64,000 nucleotides of DNA from Streptomyces hundungensis (GTDB lineage Bacteria; Actinomycetota; Actinomycetes; Streptomycetales; Streptomycetaceae). The stretch spans positions 6,820,001 to 6,884,000 of the forward strand of contig NZ_CP032698.1 of the NCBI RefSeq assembly GCF_003627815.1, in the 5' to 3' direction. The notes beneath the pieces were generated by a model that was not told the DNA's origin, made no database searches, and saw only the letters and a list, made by a program, of their open reading frames with translations. This document shows, piece by piece, positions 42,894 through 51,387 of this stretch (its first letter is position 1; each line of letters begins with the position of its first letter). A program made the translations under genes and the position numbers.

Positions 42894-44264
42894 GTGTCCA
42901 CCGCATACGAACTTCAGGTGCTCAACCCGGCCACCGAGGAAGTGATCGCTACCGTCCCGGGAGCCACCCCGGCCGACGTCGACGCCGCGGTCGTACGGGC
43001 CCGCGCCGCCCAGCACCGCTGGGCCGCCGCGGCCCCCGCCGACCGGGCCCGGCTGCTGCGCCGCTTCGCGGCCCTCGTCGACGAACACGTCGAGGAACTG
43101 GCCCGGTTGGAGGTGCGCGAGGCCGGCCACACCATCGGCAACGCCCGCTGGGAGGCCGGCAACGTCCGCGATCTGCTCGACTTCTCGGCCGGGGGAGTGG
43201 AGCGCCTGAGTGGCCGTCAGATCCCGGTCGCGGGAGGCCTCGACATCACCCTCCTCGAACCGCTCGGCGTGATCGGCGTCATCGCCCCCTGGAACTTCCC
43301 GATGCCGATCGCCGCCTGGGGAACCGCCCCCGCGCTCGCGGCCGGCAACGCGGTGATCCTCAAGCCCGCCGAGACCACCCCGCTCACCGCCCTTCGCCTG
43401 GCCGAACTCGCCCTGGAAGCCGGGCTTCCCGAAGGCCTCTTCCAGGTGCTGCCGGGAGCGGGCGCCATCGCGGGGAACGCCCTGGTGGAACACCCCGGCG
43501 TCGCGAAGATCGTCTTCACCGGCTCGACCCGGGTCGGCAAGCAGATCATGGCCACGTGCGCCGAGCGCGTGAAGCGGGTGACCCTCGAACTCGGAGGCAA
43601 GAGCCCCAACATCGTCTTCGCGGACGCCGACATCGAGGCGGCCGCGGCCGCCACCCCCATGTCCTTCCTCGACAACTCCGGCCAGGACTGCTGCGCCCGC
43701 ACCCGCATCCTGGTCCAGCGCACCGCGTACGACCGCTTCATGGACCTGCTCGGCCCCGGGATCGAGCAGATCGTGGTCGGCGACCCGTCGGACGAGAAGA
43801 CGCAGATGGGCCCGTTGATCTCACGCGTCCAACTGGAGCGGGTCCGCTCCTATGTCGCCGACGACGCGCCGGGCCTGCGCGGCAGCGCGCCCGAGGGGCC
43901 CGGGTTCTGGTTCCCGCCGACCGTCCTGACCGGGCTCGACCCGGACGCGCCCGCCGCCGTCGAGGAGGTCTTCGGGCCGGTCGCGGTCGTCCTGCCCTTC
44001 GAGGACGAGGAGGACGCGGTGCGGCTCGCCAACGCCACCGAGTACGGGCTCTCCGGGTCGATCTGGACCCGGGACGTGGGCCGCGCGCTGCGCGTCTCGC
44101 GGGCCGTCGCGGCCGGCAACCTCTCCGTCAACTCCCATTCCAGCGTGCGCTATTCGACCCCCTTCGGCGGCTACAAGCAGTCCGGCCTCGGCCGCGAGCT
44201 CGGCCCCGACGCCCTCACCGCATTCACCGAGACCAAGAACGTCTTCATCAGCACGGAGGCCTGA
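42894..44264 (+). CDS. NAD(P)-dependent aldehyde dehydrogenase
   Basis: A 456-residue ALDH-superfamily enzyme. APWNFPM (cofactor/active-site Asn), FTGSTRVGKQI, LELGGKSPN with the general base Glu232, and NSGQDCCARTRI with the catalytic Cys266 (GQxC) are all present. In the gamma-glutamylation route it would oxidise a gamma-glutamyl aminoaldehyde to the acid. Start GTG 42894 (GAGGA upstream) is preferred to GTG 42882, which overlaps glnA4. It lies 8 bp after glnA4, so co-translation is likely. Confidence 0.95.
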   Translation: MSTAYELQVLNPATEEVIATVPGATPADVDAAVVRARAAQHRWAAAAPADRARLLRRFAALVDEHVEELARLEVREAGHTIGNARWEAGNVRDLLDFSAGGVERLSGRQIPVAGGLDITLLEPLGVIGVIAPWNFPMPIAAWGTAPALAAGNAVILKPAETTPLTALRLAELALEAGLPEGLFQVLPGAGAIAGNALVEHPGVAKIVFTGSTRVGKQIMATCAERVKRVTLELGGKSPNIVFADADIEAAAAATPMSFLDNSGQDCCARTRILVQRTAYDRFMDLLGPGIEQIVVGDPSDEKTQMGPLISRVQLERVRSYVADDAPGLRGSAPEGPGFWFPPTVLTGLDPDAPAAVEEVFGPVAVVLPFEDEEDAVRLANATEYGLSGSIWTRDVGRALRVSRAVAAGNLSVNSHSSVRYSTPFGGYKQSGLGRELGPDALTAFTETKNVFISTEA

Positions 44265-44270
44265 GCACCC

Positions 44271-45086
44271 ATGACCGACGACACCGCAACGACCTCGGGG
44301 GGCTCCCCCCGGACCCCCGTCTGCCGCCGCCTGGTCGGCCGCACCGCCGTCATCACCGGAGCCGGCAGCGGCATCGGCCTCGCCACCGCCCGGCGCCTGG
44401 CCGCCGAGGGCGCCCACGTGGTGTGCGGCGACATCGACGAGCGCGCCGGAAAGGCCGCGGCCGAAGCCGTCGGCGGCACCTTCGTCCGGGTCGACGTCAC
44501 CGACCAGGAGCAGGTCGAGGCCCTCTTCAAGACGGCCTTCGACACCTACGGCAGCGTCGACATCGCGTTCAACAACGCGGGCATCTCGCCGCCCGACGAC
44601 GACTCCATCCTCACCACCGGGCTCGACGCCTGGCGCCGCGTCCAGGAGGTCAACCTCACCTCCGTCTATCTGTGCTGCAAGGCCGCGCTGCCGTACATGC
44701 AGCGCCAGGGCCGGGGCTCCATCATCAACACCGCCTCGTTCGTGGCCGTCATGGGCGCGGCCACCTCGCAGATCTCCTACACCGCCTCCAAGGGCGGCGT
44801 GCTCGCCATGTCCCGCGAGCTCGGTGTGCAGTTCGCCCGCGAGGGCATTCGCGTCAACGCGCTGTGCCCGGGCCCGGTCAACACCCCGCTGCTCCAGGAG
44901 CTGTTCGCCAAGGACCCGGAGCGCGCGGCGCGCCGTCTGGTGCACATTCCGGCGGGCCGGTTCGCCGAGGCCGACGAGATCGCCGCCGCCGTCGCCTTCC
45001 TCGCCAGCGACGACTCCTCGTTCATCAACGCCACCGACTTCCTGGTGGACGGCGGCATCTCCGGGGCGTACGTCACCCCCCTCTAG
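44271..45086 (+). CDS. Short-chain dehydrogenase/reductase
   Basis: A 271-residue classical SDR. The Rossmann glycine motif TGAGSGIG is at about 30-37, with CGDIDERAG (an acidic residue after beta2, favouring NAD over NADP), NNAGIS, a catalytic Ser region (TASFVAVMGA) and YTASKGG (Tyr and Lys). Ends INATDFLVDGGISGAYV. It lies six bases after the aldehyde dehydrogenase. Proposed to oxidise the hydroxyl of the glutamylated amino alcohol to the aldehyde before the dehydrogenase step; this is an inference from position. Confidence 0.94.
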   Translation: MTDDTATTSGGSPRTPVCRRLVGRTAVITGAGSGIGLATARRLAAEGAHVVCGDIDERAGKAAAEAVGGTFVRVDVTDQEQVEALFKTAFDTYGSVDIAFNNAGISPPDDDSILTTGLDAWRRVQEVNLTSVYLCCKAALPYMQRQGRGSIINTASFVAVMGAATSQISYTASKGGVLAMSRELGVQFAREGIRVNALCPGPVNTPLLQELFAKDPERAARRLVHIPAGRFAEADEIAAAVAFLASDDSSFINATDFLVDGGISGAYVTPL

Positions 45087-45128
45087 GACCGTCCACCCCG
45101 GTTGTTCACCCCGGGGTCACCCACCCGG

Positions 45129-45156
45129 CAGCCGGGCGTCGCACGACGCCCGGCTG
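45129..45156 (+). terminator. Hairpin terminator after the amine-catabolism operon
   Basis: A perfect 13-bp inverted repeat, CAGCCGGGCGTCG / CGACGCCCGGCTG (45129-45141 / 45144-45156), with a very short loop. Confidence 0.65.
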
Positions 45157-45205
45157 TGCTGTCTACCGTCCGCGATGATCCACCCGACGACAGGAGTCCG
45201 CCAGC

Positions 45206-46489
45206 GTGTCCACGTCCAGCACCGCCCGGCGCCTGCCGGTCCTCGCCGCGGCCCTCTCCCTGGCCGCCGCCGGCCTTGCCGCCGCCCAGCCCGCCGAGGC
45301 GCGGACGCCCCACTGTCCCCAACTGACCGTCTCCGACGGGTGGTACGGGGACAACCAGGCCCGCATCCAGGACCTGATCGACACCTACGGGACGTGCGGT
45401 GCGGGCGCGGGCCACGGCAAGAAGCCGGTCGCAGTCTTCGACTGGGACAACACCGTCGTCAAGAACGACGTCGGCGACGCCACGATGTACTGGCTGCTGC
45501 GCAACTCCAAGATCCAGCGCCCGGTGCGCGGGGACTGGCACACCACCAGCCGCTATCTGACCGACGACGCGGCGACGTCCCTCGCCGCCGCCTGCCCGGC
45601 CGGCCGCTCCACCACCCTGCCGACCGCCACCGACACCCGGTGCGCCGATGAGATGCTCGCGGTCTACGGCGAGGGCAGGACCGGCAAGGGCGCCCCCGCC
45701 TTCGCCGGCTACGACCGCCGCACCATCGAGCCCTCCTACGCCTGGCTCGCCCAGCTCCTGCACGGCTGGACCCCGGCCCAGGTCAGGGCCTTCGCGAGCG
45801 CGGCCCGCACCCAGAACCTCAACGCGCCGGCCGACGCCGTCCAGACCGTGGGCAGCAACACCAGGGCGACGGCGTGGGTGCGCTACTACGACCAGCAGCG
45901 CGACCTGATCCGCACGCTGAAGAAGGCGGGCTTCGACGTCTGGATCACCTCCGCCTCGCCCGAGCCCGTCGTCGACGCCTGGGCGCGCGGCGCGGGCGTC
46001 GAGCCGGACCACGCCATCGGCATCCGCTCCACCACCGAGCACGGCCGCATCACCTCCCACCTCAAGGGCTGCGGCGCCGCCAAGGACGGCGACGACTCGA
46101 TGATCACCTACATCGACGGCAAGCGCTGCTGGATCAACCAGGAGATCTTCGGCGTGCGGGGCGCCGCCGCCGAGAAGGTCCAACCCGCCACCAGGCGCCA
46201 GGTGTTCGCGGCCGGCGACTCCGACACCGACGTCTCCTTCCTGCGCGACGCCACCGGGCTGCGGCTCGTCCTGAACCGCAACAAGAACGAGCTGATGTGC
46301 CGGGCGTACGACGACAGCGACGGCCGTTGGATCGTGAACCCGATGTTCATCGAGCCCAAGGGCCAAAAAGCGGCGCCCTACCCCTGCGCGACCACCGGCT
46401 ACACCGACCACGACGGCACCGCGGCCCCCGTGCGCCGCGCCGACGGCTCGGTCGTCCCGAACCAGCGGGACACGGTGTACGGCGGCTGA
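45206..46489 (+). CDS. Secreted HAD-superfamily phosphatase (phosphorylcholine phosphatase-like)
   Basis: A 427-residue exported protein. The signal peptide RRLPVLAAALSLAAAGLAAAQPAEA is followed by a HAD core: PVAVFDWDNTVVKND gives the nucleophile Asp79 and acid/base Asp81, ITSASPEPV is motif II, and FAAGDSDTDVSFL is motif IV. The overall layout resembles bacterial phosphorylcholine phosphatase (PchP), which would release choline from phosphocholine outside the cell. AGGAG precedes GTG 45206. It follows the ethanolamine-type cluster, so a role in amino-alcohol scavenging is attractive but unproven. Confidence 0.87.
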   Translation: MSTSSTARRLPVLAAALSLAAAGLAAAQPAEARTPHCPQLTVSDGWYGDNQARIQDLIDTYGTCGAGAGHGKKPVAVFDWDNTVVKNDVGDATMYWLLRNSKIQRPVRGDWHTTSRYLTDDAATSLAAACPAGRSTTLPTATDTRCADEMLAVYGEGRTGKGAPAFAGYDRRTIEPSYAWLAQLLHGWTPAQVRAFASAARTQNLNAPADAVQTVGSNTRATAWVRYYDQQRDLIRTLKKAGFDVWITSASPEPVVDAWARGAGVEPDHAIGIRSTTEHGRITSHLKGCGAAKDGDDSMITYIDGKRCWINQEIFGVRGAAAEKVQPATRRQVFAAGDSDTDVSFLRDATGLRLVLNRNKNELMCRAYDDSDGRWIVNPMFIEPKGQKAAPYPCATTGYTDHDGTAAPVRRADGSVVPNQRDTVYGG

Positions 46490-46498
46490 GCACGGTCC

Positions 46499-46504
46499 TA
46501 GGGT
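46499..46504 (+). promoter_or_regulatory. -10 box for leaderless DUF2510 gene
   Basis: TAGGGT seven bases before ATG 46512. It decides the start against GTG 46503, which would overlap the box. Confidence 0.5.
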
Positions 46505-46511
46505 GTGGGCC

Positions 46512-47438
46512 ATGAGCATGACGACCCCGCCCGGCTGGTACCCGGACCCGGGCGCGCCCGGCACCGAACGCTGGTGGGACGGCGCCACCTGGAGCGCCCA
46601 CACCCGGCCGGTGGCGGGCCGGTCCTTCGGGCCGCCGCAGCCGGTCACGCCGGTGACCGCGGTGACCGCGCCCGCCGTACGGCGACGCCGGCCGCTGGTG
46701 GTCGCCGGGTTCGCCGCCGTGGTCCTGGCGGCCGCGGTCGCCGGCGGGTTCGCCGTCCTCGGCGGCCCGGACGACGAACCGCGCACCACCGGCGCGAGCA
46801 GGAGCGCCACCGCCCCGCAGGTCGTCAACTCCCCGTCCGCGCGCCCTGGTTCGGGGCCTTCGGACGATCCCCACACCTTGGTCGACCAGCTCAACGGCAT
46901 CACCCTGCCCATCCCGGACGGCTGGGAGAAGAGCGACGACATGGTGGGCGAACTCCTCACCATGGTGACGAAGGACACCTATGACTGCCCCGGCGGCTCG
47001 GGGTTCTGCCACCACGGCAAGGTCACCACGTCGACGGCGACCGCGAGCGACCTCAAGACCGCCGAAGCCGTCGCCCGGCACGACATCGCGGACGCCGCGA
47101 ACGACGCCTACGACCACGACGCGGTGGGCACCCGCCTCTACAACGGCATCACCGCGCACCACGAGGTGAAGTCCGGCCCCGTGGTGGTCGACGGCCGCAC
47201 CGGATACCTGGTGCGCTGGCAGGTCACGACCGGCTCGGGACCCGGCGGTTACGTCGAGTCGCTCGCCTTCCCCTCCACGGTGGGCAGCGAGGCGATGGTC
47301 ATCGCGCGATTCGCCTTCGACGCGGGTCCCGACGGACCGCCGCTCGCGCTCATGGACACCATCACGCGCGGCATCGTGCCCCTCGGCGGCGGCGGGAACG
47401 GCGGAGTCGGCACCAGCCTGCCCCCTCCGTCCCCGTGA
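46512..47438 (+). CDS. DUF2510 domain membrane-anchored protein
   Basis: A 308-residue protein. The N-terminal DUF2510 module (TPPGWYPDPGAPGTERWWDGATWSAH) is a short tryptophan-rich motif common in actinobacterial envelope proteins. A transmembrane helix (PLVVAGFAAVVLAAAVAGGFAVL, about 62-84) and an extracytoplasmic domain follow, with one Cys pair (DCPGGSGFCHHG). Function unknown. The last codons lie in the first copy of a 30-bp tandem repeat. Confidence 0.85.
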   Translation: MSMTTPPGWYPDPGAPGTERWWDGATWSAHTRPVAGRSFGPPQPVTPVTAVTAPAVRRRRPLVVAGFAAVVLAAAVAGGFAVLGGPDDEPRTTGASRSATAPQVVNSPSARPGSGPSDDPHTLVDQLNGITLPIPDGWEKSDDMVGELLTMVTKDTYDCPGGSGFCHHGKVTTSTATASDLKTAEAVARHDIADAANDAYDHDAVGTRLYNGITAHHEVKSGPVVVDGRTGYLVRWQVTTGSGPGGYVESLAFPSTVGSEAMVIARFAFDAGPDGPPLALMDTITRGIVPLGGGGNGGVGTSLPPPSP

Positions 47439-47514
47439 CCGGCGGGCCTACAGGCTCCGTCCCCGTGACCGGCGGGCCTACAGGCTCCGTCCCCGTGACC
47501 GGCGGGCCTACAGG
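47425..47514. repeat. Three perfect 30-bp tandem repeats at a convergent gene junction
   Basis: Identical units at 47425, 47455 and 47485 beginning CTCCGTCCCCGTGACCGGCG. The stop codon of the DUF2510 gene (TGA 47436-47438) lies in copy 1, and that of the deaminase (minus-strand TAG at 47508-47510) in copy 3. Every copy carries both stop triplets. Confidence 0.95.
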
Positions 47515-48710
47515 AAGGTCTGCCCCTCACCCCGGTACGTCGGCACGGTCGCCGTCACCCGGTCGCCCTCGACGAGGCTCAACTGCGCGAAGCGCTCGCA
47601 CAGTTCACCCGCCTTGGCGTGCCGGAACCACACCTTGTCGCCGATCAGGAGATCGTCCGCCGCGGACCCCAGCAGCGGCGTCTGCACCTCACCGGCGCCC
47701 TCCTGCCCGTCATAGCGCAGCCCTTCCGGCAGATACGGCACCGGCAGCCGGTCCGCGCCGGGCGCACCCGACGCGGGATAGCCCCCGCCGAGCACGGTGA
47801 CGACACCGACACCCGGCCGGCGCACCACCGGCTGGGCGAACAGCGCGGCCGGACGCCCGCTGAACGACGTGTAGTTGTCGAAGAGGCGCGGCACGTAGAG
47901 CCCCGAACCCGCGGCGATCTCGGTCACCGCCGCCTCGGCCGCGGTGTGCTGCACACTGCCGGTGCCGCCGCCGTTGACGAACTCCAGGTCCGGTGCGACC
48001 GCCCGCACCGCACGCACCACCTCGGCGCGACGCGCCGCCAGCTCCTTGCGTGCCGCGCTCTGCATCAGACGGATCGCGCGCGAGCGCAGCGGACTGCCCG
48101 CCACCGCGTCCCCGACCCCGGCGACATGACCCTCGTACGCCATCAGACCCACCAGCCGGAACCCGGGTCGGCGCGCCACCGCGCGGGCCAGCTCGGCGAG
48201 TTGGGCGGGGGTGCGCAGGGGGGAGCGGCGGGCACCGACGCGCACCCGGCCGCCGAACAGCTGGAGCGAGGTGTCCAGTTCCAGACAGACCCGCACCTCC
48301 AGGCCCCCGCCCTCGCGCGCCCCGTCCACGAGGTCGAGCTGGGCCGGATCGTCCACCATCACCGTGACGGCTTCGGCCAGCTTGGGGTCCGAGGTCAGTT
48401 CGGCGAAGCGGGCCCGGTCGGCGGACGGATAGGCGAGCAGCACGTCCTCGAACCCGGCCCGCGCCAGCCACAGCGACTCGGCGAGCGTGAACGACATGAT
48501 CCCGGCGAACCCGGGCCGCGTCAGCACCCGCTCGAGGAGCGCACGACACCGTACCGACTTGCTGGCCACCCGGATCGGCTTGCCGGCCGCCCGGCGGACC
48601 AGGTCGTCCGCGTTGGCGTCGAACGCCTCCAGATCGACGATGGCCAGGGGCGCATCGAGATGAGCGGTCGTCCGGTCGTACCGGGCGCGGTCAGCGGCGC
48701 GGGGTGTCAT
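47508..48710 (-). CDS. PLP-dependent amino acid deaminase/aldolase (alanine racemase N-terminal family)
   Basis: A 400-residue fold-type III PLP enzyme. The Schiff-base Lys51 lies in PIRVASKSVRCR. FAGIMSFTLAESLWLARAGFEDVLLAYP follows, and the C-terminal domain resembles D-threonine aldolase/D-serine dehydratase (VVTVLGGGYPASG, WFRHAKAGELCERF). It probably acts on D-amino acids or a hydroxy amino acid; the exact reaction is uncertain. ATG 48710 was chosen. The 193-bp region 48711-48903 to the next, divergent gene shows nothing notable. Confidence 0.88.
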   Translation of the reverse strand: MTPRAADRARYDRTTAHLDAPLAIVDLEAFDANADDLVRRAAGKPIRVASKSVRCRALLERVLTRPGFAGIMSFTLAESLWLARAGFEDVLLAYPSADRARFAELTSDPKLAEAVTVMVDDPAQLDLVDGAREGGGLEVRVCLELDTSLQLFGGRVRVGARRSPLRTPAQLAELARAVARRPGFRLVGLMAYEGHVAGVGDAVAGSPLRSRAIRLMQSAARKELAARRAEVVRAVRAVAPDLEFVNGGGTGSVQHTAAEAAVTEIAAGSGLYVPRLFDNYTSFSGRPAALFAQPVVRRPGVGVVTVLGGGYPASGAPGADRLPVPYLPEGLRYDGQEGAGEVQTPLLGSAADDLLIGDKVWFRHAKAGELCERFAQLSLVEGDRVTATVPTYRGEGQTFL

Positions 48711-48903
48711 GGCGGAAGCCTGCCAGAACGGGTTACCACAAGGTAGGGGAGGACGGGGCGGATGTGCCCGGCGGTGGCGGGCGGCCGGGGTCGATGCGGA
48801 CGCGGATCCCGGCCGGTCTGCGTTCGCACGGGATCAGCCCGTAGAGTGACGCCCTGGCGGTAACGGGCTGAGCTGGACGGCAAGAGGGGCACAAGGGGGG
48901 CGG

Positions 48904-49959
48904 ATGACCACCGACGCACGACCCCCGAGCTCCCCTCAACCACCGCCGCCCGCACCACAAGCGCAGCCCTTCGACGCCCCCGCCGCGGGTGCCCCGGCAC
49001 CGACGTCCGAAGAGGCGGCGGACCGCCTCCGCTCCGCCCTCGACCTGATCGATCCGGGACCGGTCCTGCCCAACACCCCCATATCGCCCGCGCCTTCGGC
49101 CCCGCGCCCTCCCGCGATACCCCCGCCGCCCGCCGCCCCGCCCAGGCCGTTGCTCCCCCCGGAGCCGCTCTCCGACGAGCCGGGCCCGCTGCGGCCGGTG
49201 CCCGCGCGCCGGCCCGGGCGCGTGGCGGCCGCGATGATCTGCGCGGTGCTCGGCACCGGCCTCATCGGCGGGGCCGCCGCCGGCACCTGGCTCGACCACG
49301 ACTCCGACGGGCCCACCGCCACCAACACCTACACGGCCGCCCGCGAGCTGTGGCACAGCGTGCCCGTCGACACCCTCTTCCCGCGCACCATCCGCGGCAC
49401 AGGCGCGGGCCCCGGGGGCGCCGACCGCGAGTGGACCCGCGTCGGGGTCGCGCCGGACAGCGGATGCGCGGACGCCCTCGACCCGCTGCTGCTCACGGTC
49501 CTCCAACCGGTCGGCTGCGCCCGCATGGTGCGCGCCACCTACACCGATGCCACCCACAGCGGGGTGACCACCGTCGGCCTGGTCTTCACCGAGGGCGAAC
49601 CCGCCGCGATGGCCGCCCTGGCGAACCGGTTCAGCACCGAGAAGCTGGGCGCCCGCTCCGATCTGATGCCGCGCGCCTACCCCGTCAAGGGCACCGCCGC
49701 CGCCGCGTTCGGCGACAAGCAGCGGGCGAGCTGGACGATCCGGGTCCTCACCGACGCGCCCGTGGTGGTGACCGCCACCTCCGGCTTCGCCGACGGCCGC
49801 CGCTTCGCCGCCCCCCAGTCCGCCGAGCAGGCCACGGCCGGCGGCGCGAGCGGACCCGTCGCCGAATCGGGTCTCGGCCATGACGCCAAGGGCATCGCCG
49901 ACACCGTCGAACGCGGCTTGCGCAAGAAGGCCGCCGCCAGCCCGGAGCCCGCCCCATGA
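48904..49959 (+). CDS. Proline-rich single-pass membrane protein, partner of a mycosin-like protease
   Basis: A 351-residue protein: a disordered Pro/Ala-rich cytoplasmic N-terminus (1-108), one transmembrane helix (RVAAAMICAVLGTGLIGGAAAG, about 112-134) and an extracytoplasmic domain with two Cys (DSGCADAL, PVGCARM) that could form a disulphide. Function unknown. ATG 48904 is preceded by AAGGGGG. Its stop codon overlaps the start of the protease gene by four bases (ATGA), so the two are translated together. Confidence 0.82.
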   Translation: MTTDARPPSSPQPPPPAPQAQPFDAPAAGAPAPTSEEAADRLRSALDLIDPGPVLPNTPISPAPSAPRPPAIPPPPAAPPRPLLPPEPLSDEPGPLRPVPARRPGRVAAAMICAVLGTGLIGGAAAGTWLDHDSDGPTATNTYTAARELWHSVPVDTLFPRTIRGTGAGPGGADREWTRVGVAPDSGCADALDPLLLTVLQPVGCARMVRATYTDATHSGVTTVGLVFTEGEPAAMAALANRFSTEKLGARSDLMPRAYPVKGTAAAAFGDKQRASWTIRVLTDAPVVVTATSGFADGRRFAAPQSAEQATAGGASGPVAESGLGHDAKGIADTVERGLRKKAAASPEPAP

Positions 49960-51338
49960 ACCGAACCTCCGCGACCGGGACCTCTGCGCCCGGAACGTCC
50001 GGGACCCGAACCTCCAGGACCCGAACCTCCAGGGCCCGAACCTCTGCGACCGGGGCCTCCGCGGCCCGAACCACCGGGGCCCGAACCTCCGCGACCGGGG
50101 CCTCCGTTGGCGTGACCGCGCCCTCCTGGCCCGCGTCCGTTCCGGCCGGCTCCGCCCCCCGGCTGCCGCGCCGCGTCGCCGCCCTCGCCTCGGTGGCCGT
50201 GCTCACCCTGCTGCTCTCCGCCGCGCCGGCCCACGCCGACGGCATCCGGGACCGGCAGTGGGAGCTGGCGGCCATGCACACCGAGCAGGCGTGGCGTACG
50301 ACCAAGGGCGCGGGCGTCACCGTCGCCGTTCTGGACACCGGGGTCGACGGCAGCCATCCCGACCTCGCCGGGCAGGTGCTGCCCGGCAACGACCTCATCG
50401 GGTTCGGGGCCGGGCAGGGCAGCCGCGACTGGGCCCGGCACGGCACCGCCATGGCCGGCATCGTGGCGGGCCACGGCCACGGCACGGGGAACCGAGCGGG
50501 GGTCCTCGGCATCGCCCCCGAGGCCAAGATCCTGCCGGTCCGGGTCATCCTGGAGTCCACCGACCCGGCCCGCAAACAGGCCCGCGAGACCAAGGGCGGC
50601 GCCCTGGCCGCGGGCATCCGCTGGGCCGCAGACAACGGCGCCGACGTCATCAACCTCTCGCTCGGCGACGACAGCGCGTCCGCACACCCCGAACCCGGCG
50701 AGGACGCCGCGATCCAGTACGCGCTTCTCAAGGGCGCCGTCGTCGTGGCCTCCGCGGGCAACGGCGGCGACCAGGGCGACCACATCTCCTACCCGGCCGC
50801 CTACCCGGGCGTCATCGCGGTGGCCGCCGTCGACAAGAACGGCACCCACGCCTCCTTCTCCACCCGGCGCTGGTACGCCACCGTCAGCGCCCCCGGCGTG
50901 GACGTCGTCATAGCCGACCCGGACCGCAAGTACTACGAGGGCTGGGGCACCAGCGCCGCCTCCGCGTTCGTCTCCGGCGCCGTCGCCCTGGTCCGTGCCG
51001 CGCACCCCGGACTCACCCCGGCACAGATCAAGCAGCTCCTTGAGGACACCGCCCGCAACGCCCCCGAGGGCGGCCGCGACGACGCCCGCGGCTACGGCAT
51101 GATCGACCCGGCCGCCGCCCTCGCCGCCGCGGCCGAGCTGAAGCCCGCGGGGCTGCGCCCGGAGTCCGCGGCGTACGGCACGACGTACCTCGGGGGCGGC
51201 CCGGACGCGGCCGTCGCCTCCGACGACCCGGCGAACTGGCTGGCCCCCCTCTCGGCGGGCGGCGGCGTCCTGCTGCTCGGCGCCGGGGTGGCGCTCTGGC
51301 GCTCCACCCGGGTCAGGACCCCGCGCGAGTGGCTCTGA
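49956..51338 (+). CDS. Mycosin-like subtilase (type VII secretion-associated serine protease)
   Basis: A 460-residue S8 protease. Catalytic triad: Asp127 (AVLDTGVDG), His162 (RHGTAMAGIVAG), Ser333 (GTSAASAFVSG); oxyanion Asn269 (ASAGNGG). A signal segment at about 72-94 (RVAALASVAVLTLLLSAAPAHA) and a C-terminal membrane helix (GGGVLLLGAGVALW) give the MycP layout. Residues 1-50 are an odd Ser/Thr/Arg/Gly repeat before the signal peptide; a start at GTG 50112 would remove it. No EccB/C/D/E or WXG100 gene is in the window. Confidence 0.92.
   Translation: MNRTSATGTSAPGTSGTRTSRTRTSRARTSATGASAARTTGARTSATGASVGVTAPSWPASVPAGSAPRLPRRVAALASVAVLTLLLSAAPAHADGIRDRQWELAAMHTEQAWRTTKGAGVTVAVLDTGVDGSHPDLAGQVLPGNDLIGFGAGQGSRDWARHGTAMAGIVAGHGHGTGNRAGVLGIAPEAKILPVRVILESTDPARKQARETKGGALAAGIRWAADNGADVINLSLGDDSASAHPEPGEDAAIQYALLKGAVVVASAGNGGDQGDHISYPAAYPGVIAVAAVDKNGTHASFSTRRWYATVSAPGVDVVIADPDRKYYEGWGTSAASAFVSGAVALVRAAHPGLTPAQIKQLLEDTARNAPEGGRDDARGYGMIDPAAALAAAAELKPAGLRPESAAYGTTYLGGGPDAAVASDDPANWLAPLSAGGGVLLLGAGVALWRSTRVRTPREWL
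49960..50106 (+). repeat. 15-bp-period degenerate repeats at the protease 5' end
   Basis: Repeated CGAACCTCC / GACCGGGGCCTCCG-like units with a period of mostly 15 bases, encoding the Ser/Thr/Arg/Gly-rich first 50 residues. In the +1 frame the same tract reads as five-residue repeats (DPNLQ, GPNLC, DRGLR). Confidence 0.75.
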
Positions 51339-51375
51339 GCCGACGGGCCGCGGGAGCACGGCGAAAGGGCCCGGC

Positions 51376-51381
51376 TAGGCT
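51376..51381 (+). promoter_or_regulatory. -10 box for leaderless SseB-family gene
   Basis: TAGGCT six bases before GTG 51388. No ribosome site is visible. Confidence 0.45.
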
Positions 51382-51387
51382 CGTGAC

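Noticed and set aside
49956..51338. Complete type VII secretion locus
   Set aside because: Only the mycosin-like protease is present; no EccB/C/D/E or WXG100 genes nearby.
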